Below, in pieces: positions 45,801 to 47,798 of a stretch of 47,798 bases of DNA (its first letter is position 1; each line of letters starts with the position of its first letter). Below the pieces are notes generated by a model. That model was not told where the DNA came from, searched no databases, and saw only the letters and a list, made by a program, of their open reading frames with translations. Source of the stretch: Atkinsonella hypoxylon (lineage: Eukaryota > Ascomycota > Sordariomycetes > Hypocreales > Clavicipitaceae); NCBI GenBank assembly GCA_000729835.1, contig JFHB01000228.1:1-47798 (forward strand). The letters are read 5' to 3'. A program made the translations under genes and the position numbers.

Positions 45801-47798
45801 ATTCTATATTCTTTAAAGAAAAGTATAAGCTCTATATTTAAAGCAGCTAATATTAGCCTTAGTTAATCTAGTAAATCTTCTAAAAAAGTTGCTTTTAAAC
45901 CTAAGGTTATAATAGAATTAAATACTTAAGATAAAAAAGCTAATATTAGCAGCACTATAGCTATACCTTATAAGGCTTTTACTAAAGCTATAGGTAAAGC
46001 TATTAAAAAGCAGTAAGCTTAAGCTACCTTTAATAAAAAGTTTAATATATACTAATTTAAAGGAGAAAATATCCTTAATTACTTAACTAGCTTTAAGCTA
46101 AAGATAGAAACCTTATTTATTCTAAAGGAAAACTAATAAAAGATATTTATTTATTATATTAACCTATTAATCTATAAGTATATAAAGGTTATTTATACCT
46201 TATATAATTAAAAAGAAGCTAAGAAGTAGCTTTTACTTTAGTATAAAGCTACTCCTTAGGATTAAAAGGAGTAAGCTAATAAGAAGCTTAAAGACCTAAA
46301 GAGGAACTATTTAAGGACTATAAAGAATACTCTTTATTAGCTTTAAGAACATTAAGCTGCTATAATTAGCGCTAAGCTCTATATATAGTGCAGTATAACC
46401 TCTTAGTTTAATTATATTTATAAGGCCTTACTAAATACTATACTTATTAGCTTTATAGATTAAATAAAAGTTACTAGAGCTAAGTTTATTGTAATGCTCT
46501 ATAGAGAGTTATTAGAGCAGCTTAGCTAGTATATATAAGCTAGAATAGAGCTAAAAAACTGTAATTCTAGGCTTTATAACAATAGAAAAGACTACCTTTA
46601 TATACCTTTAAGCAGAAGAAGTTTTAAGTATTATAGTATAAGTAATTTTAGTTATAAAGCTAAGGAAATTATATAGTCTATTTTAGAAGTAAAAGATTAA
46701 ATAGATAATTTAACTTAAAAGTTTAAAGATATAAAGATTATACTTATAAAGTAAGTAGTTTTAAAGATAAATATTATAAAGCTTTTTAAAGAGAAGTTTA
46801 AAAAGAAGAAGAAAGAAAGGCAGAATATATATATTAACGCTATTAATATATATAATAATACCTAGAGCTTTAGAACTTATATAACTAAAAGCTATATAAG
46901 GCAGTATTACTGCTATTACTATACTAAGAAAGGTTATTATATAGATTAATGCTAGTTTTACTAGTATAATAATAAAATTAGCTTTATAAAGTATAATTAA
47001 AGAGTAAGTATCTTAATAGTAGAATTAAATAATCTAGTACTATTTATTCTTATATAAAGCTTCTTTAGTATAAAAAGTTATCTTTATAGGCTTATAGTGT
47101 TTTAAGTTAATTATTTTAACTACTATATTATAAAATAGTATTATCCTTAAGTTAAAGAATTTAGTAGAAAAACATTAAACTATTAAAAGCTTAATAAGAA
47201 AAAGAGAGAGATATTAGATTAAATCTTTAATAAGATTAATATTTCTAATTATTACTTAATATATATTCTACTAGAAGCTATCCTTAAGAGAGACTTTATT
47301 AATAGTACTATAGTAACTTTAACGTTTAAGATAAAGAAATATAAACCTAAAAGAACTCTTTATATACTAATTAAGAAGAGAATTATAGTTTAGCTCTTTA
47401 GAGTCTATACTATAGAGATATAATGCTCTATTAAGTAAAAAAGAGCTTTAGAAAACTAAGCTAAAAGGAAAGAAAAAAAAGCTAAAAAAAATAGCTTTAT
47501 AGATATAAAAGTATAGCTTTTTATATAATTATTTAAAGATATTTTTTAGAAAAAGATTAAAGTTAGCTTATAAGACCTATACTAACTAATACTTATACTT
47601 ATAGAAGTAATAAAGAATAAATACTTAATGTAAGTAAATAATATTAATAAAGTCTACTATATTAATAGAATAAGTGCTAAAGTTATACCTCTATATTCTA
47701 TTCTAAGGAAGAGATAAAGAGTTAAGAAGCAAAAAGATTAATTAATTAATATTATTAAGATAATATTTACTATAGTTAAAGAGGCAATAAAAAACAAT
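45801..47798 (+). pseudogene. Retrotransposon gag with CCHC zinc knuckle, heavily RIP-mutated, cut by the window end
   Basis: One plus-strand frame reads through about 660 codons with TAA and TAG but no TGA stops. The N-terminal part is Ser/Lys-rich. A gag-like helical core follows (about 46050-46600), including FKGENILNYLTSFKLKIETL and, later, FIVMLYRELLEQLSQYIQAR. A zinc knuckle lies at 46911-46952: C-YY-Y-TKKG-Y-YID*-C, which is CX2CX4HX4C with the second Cys and the His turned to Tyr by RIP. A basic C-terminal region follows (about 47450-47798), with QLFKDIFQKKIKVSLQDLYQ. No protease Asp box is seen before the window ends. The layout suits a Ty3/gypsy-like gag, but it is not obviously the same family as G1. 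Confidence 0.65.

Noticed and set aside
1..47798. Mitochondrial or naturally AT-rich genome instead of RIP
   Set aside because: Stops sit almost only where CAA, CAG or TGG are expected, TGA is nearly absent as a premature stop in the true frames, and G+C-rich LTR pieces persist beside mutated ones.
1..47798. tRNA, rRNA, CRISPR, bacterial operon or intact host gene
   Set aside because: None seen on either strand; the longest open frames are fragments of retrotransposon pol.

Overview
The window looks like nuclear heterochromatin from a filamentous ascomycete (Pezizomycotina): a gene-poor, AT-rich block of nested LTR retrotransposons degraded by repeat-induced point mutation (RIP). I found no intact gene. 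Long protein frames (copia and gypsy gag-pol) are interrupted almost only by TAA and TAG, the products expected from C-to-T and G-to-A change at Gln and Trp codons. Catalytic Asp codons have become Asn and Cys/His codons have become Tyr. The species cannot be named from this sequence.

Layout. 1-1161: degraded flank, with a possible transposase tail and, on the minus strand, the RNase H end and 3' LTR of an old Ty1/copia element. 1162-17168: copy C1 of a second Ty1/copia family ('copia-1': LTRs of 693-711 bp, ends TG...TA, PBS matching the anticodon loop of initiator tRNA-Met, a leader of about 0.95 kb, one gag-pol frame of about 1,775 codons). C1 is split in gag by an 8,096-bp minus-strand Ty3/gypsy chromovirus, G1 (3462-11557, TSD ATAAT). 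17169-17781: minus-strand integrase remnant of an old copia element. 17782-36625: copia-1 copy C2, split in gag by copy C3 (19579-35303, TSD ATTAT). C3 is itself split in pol by the inverted copy C4 (23500-31354, minus strand, TSD AGTAT). 36626-44514: copia-1 copy C5, uninterrupted and abutting the gag of C2. 44515-45285: start of gag and 5' LTR of an old minus-strand copia element. 45286-47798: heavily mutated gag with a CCHC zinc knuckle, cut off by the window edge.

How it fits together. The order of the nested insertions can be read from target-site duplications: C2, then C3, then C4; and C1, then G1. Most copia-1 copies sit inside other copia sequence, so the block grew largely by self-nesting. 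Where duplications fail (C1 flanks, C2/C5 junction), the flanking coding sequence lacks kilobases and LTR pairs disagree at diagnostic indels, which points to ectopic recombination among copies.

Points most worth a second look: a possible RIP-damaged plus-strand ORF carried by G1 outside its gag-pol; the heavier RIP in G1 than in the copia copy it entered; conserved LTR secondary structure; and an inverted repeat of about 88 bp bracketing the whole 45-kb block.
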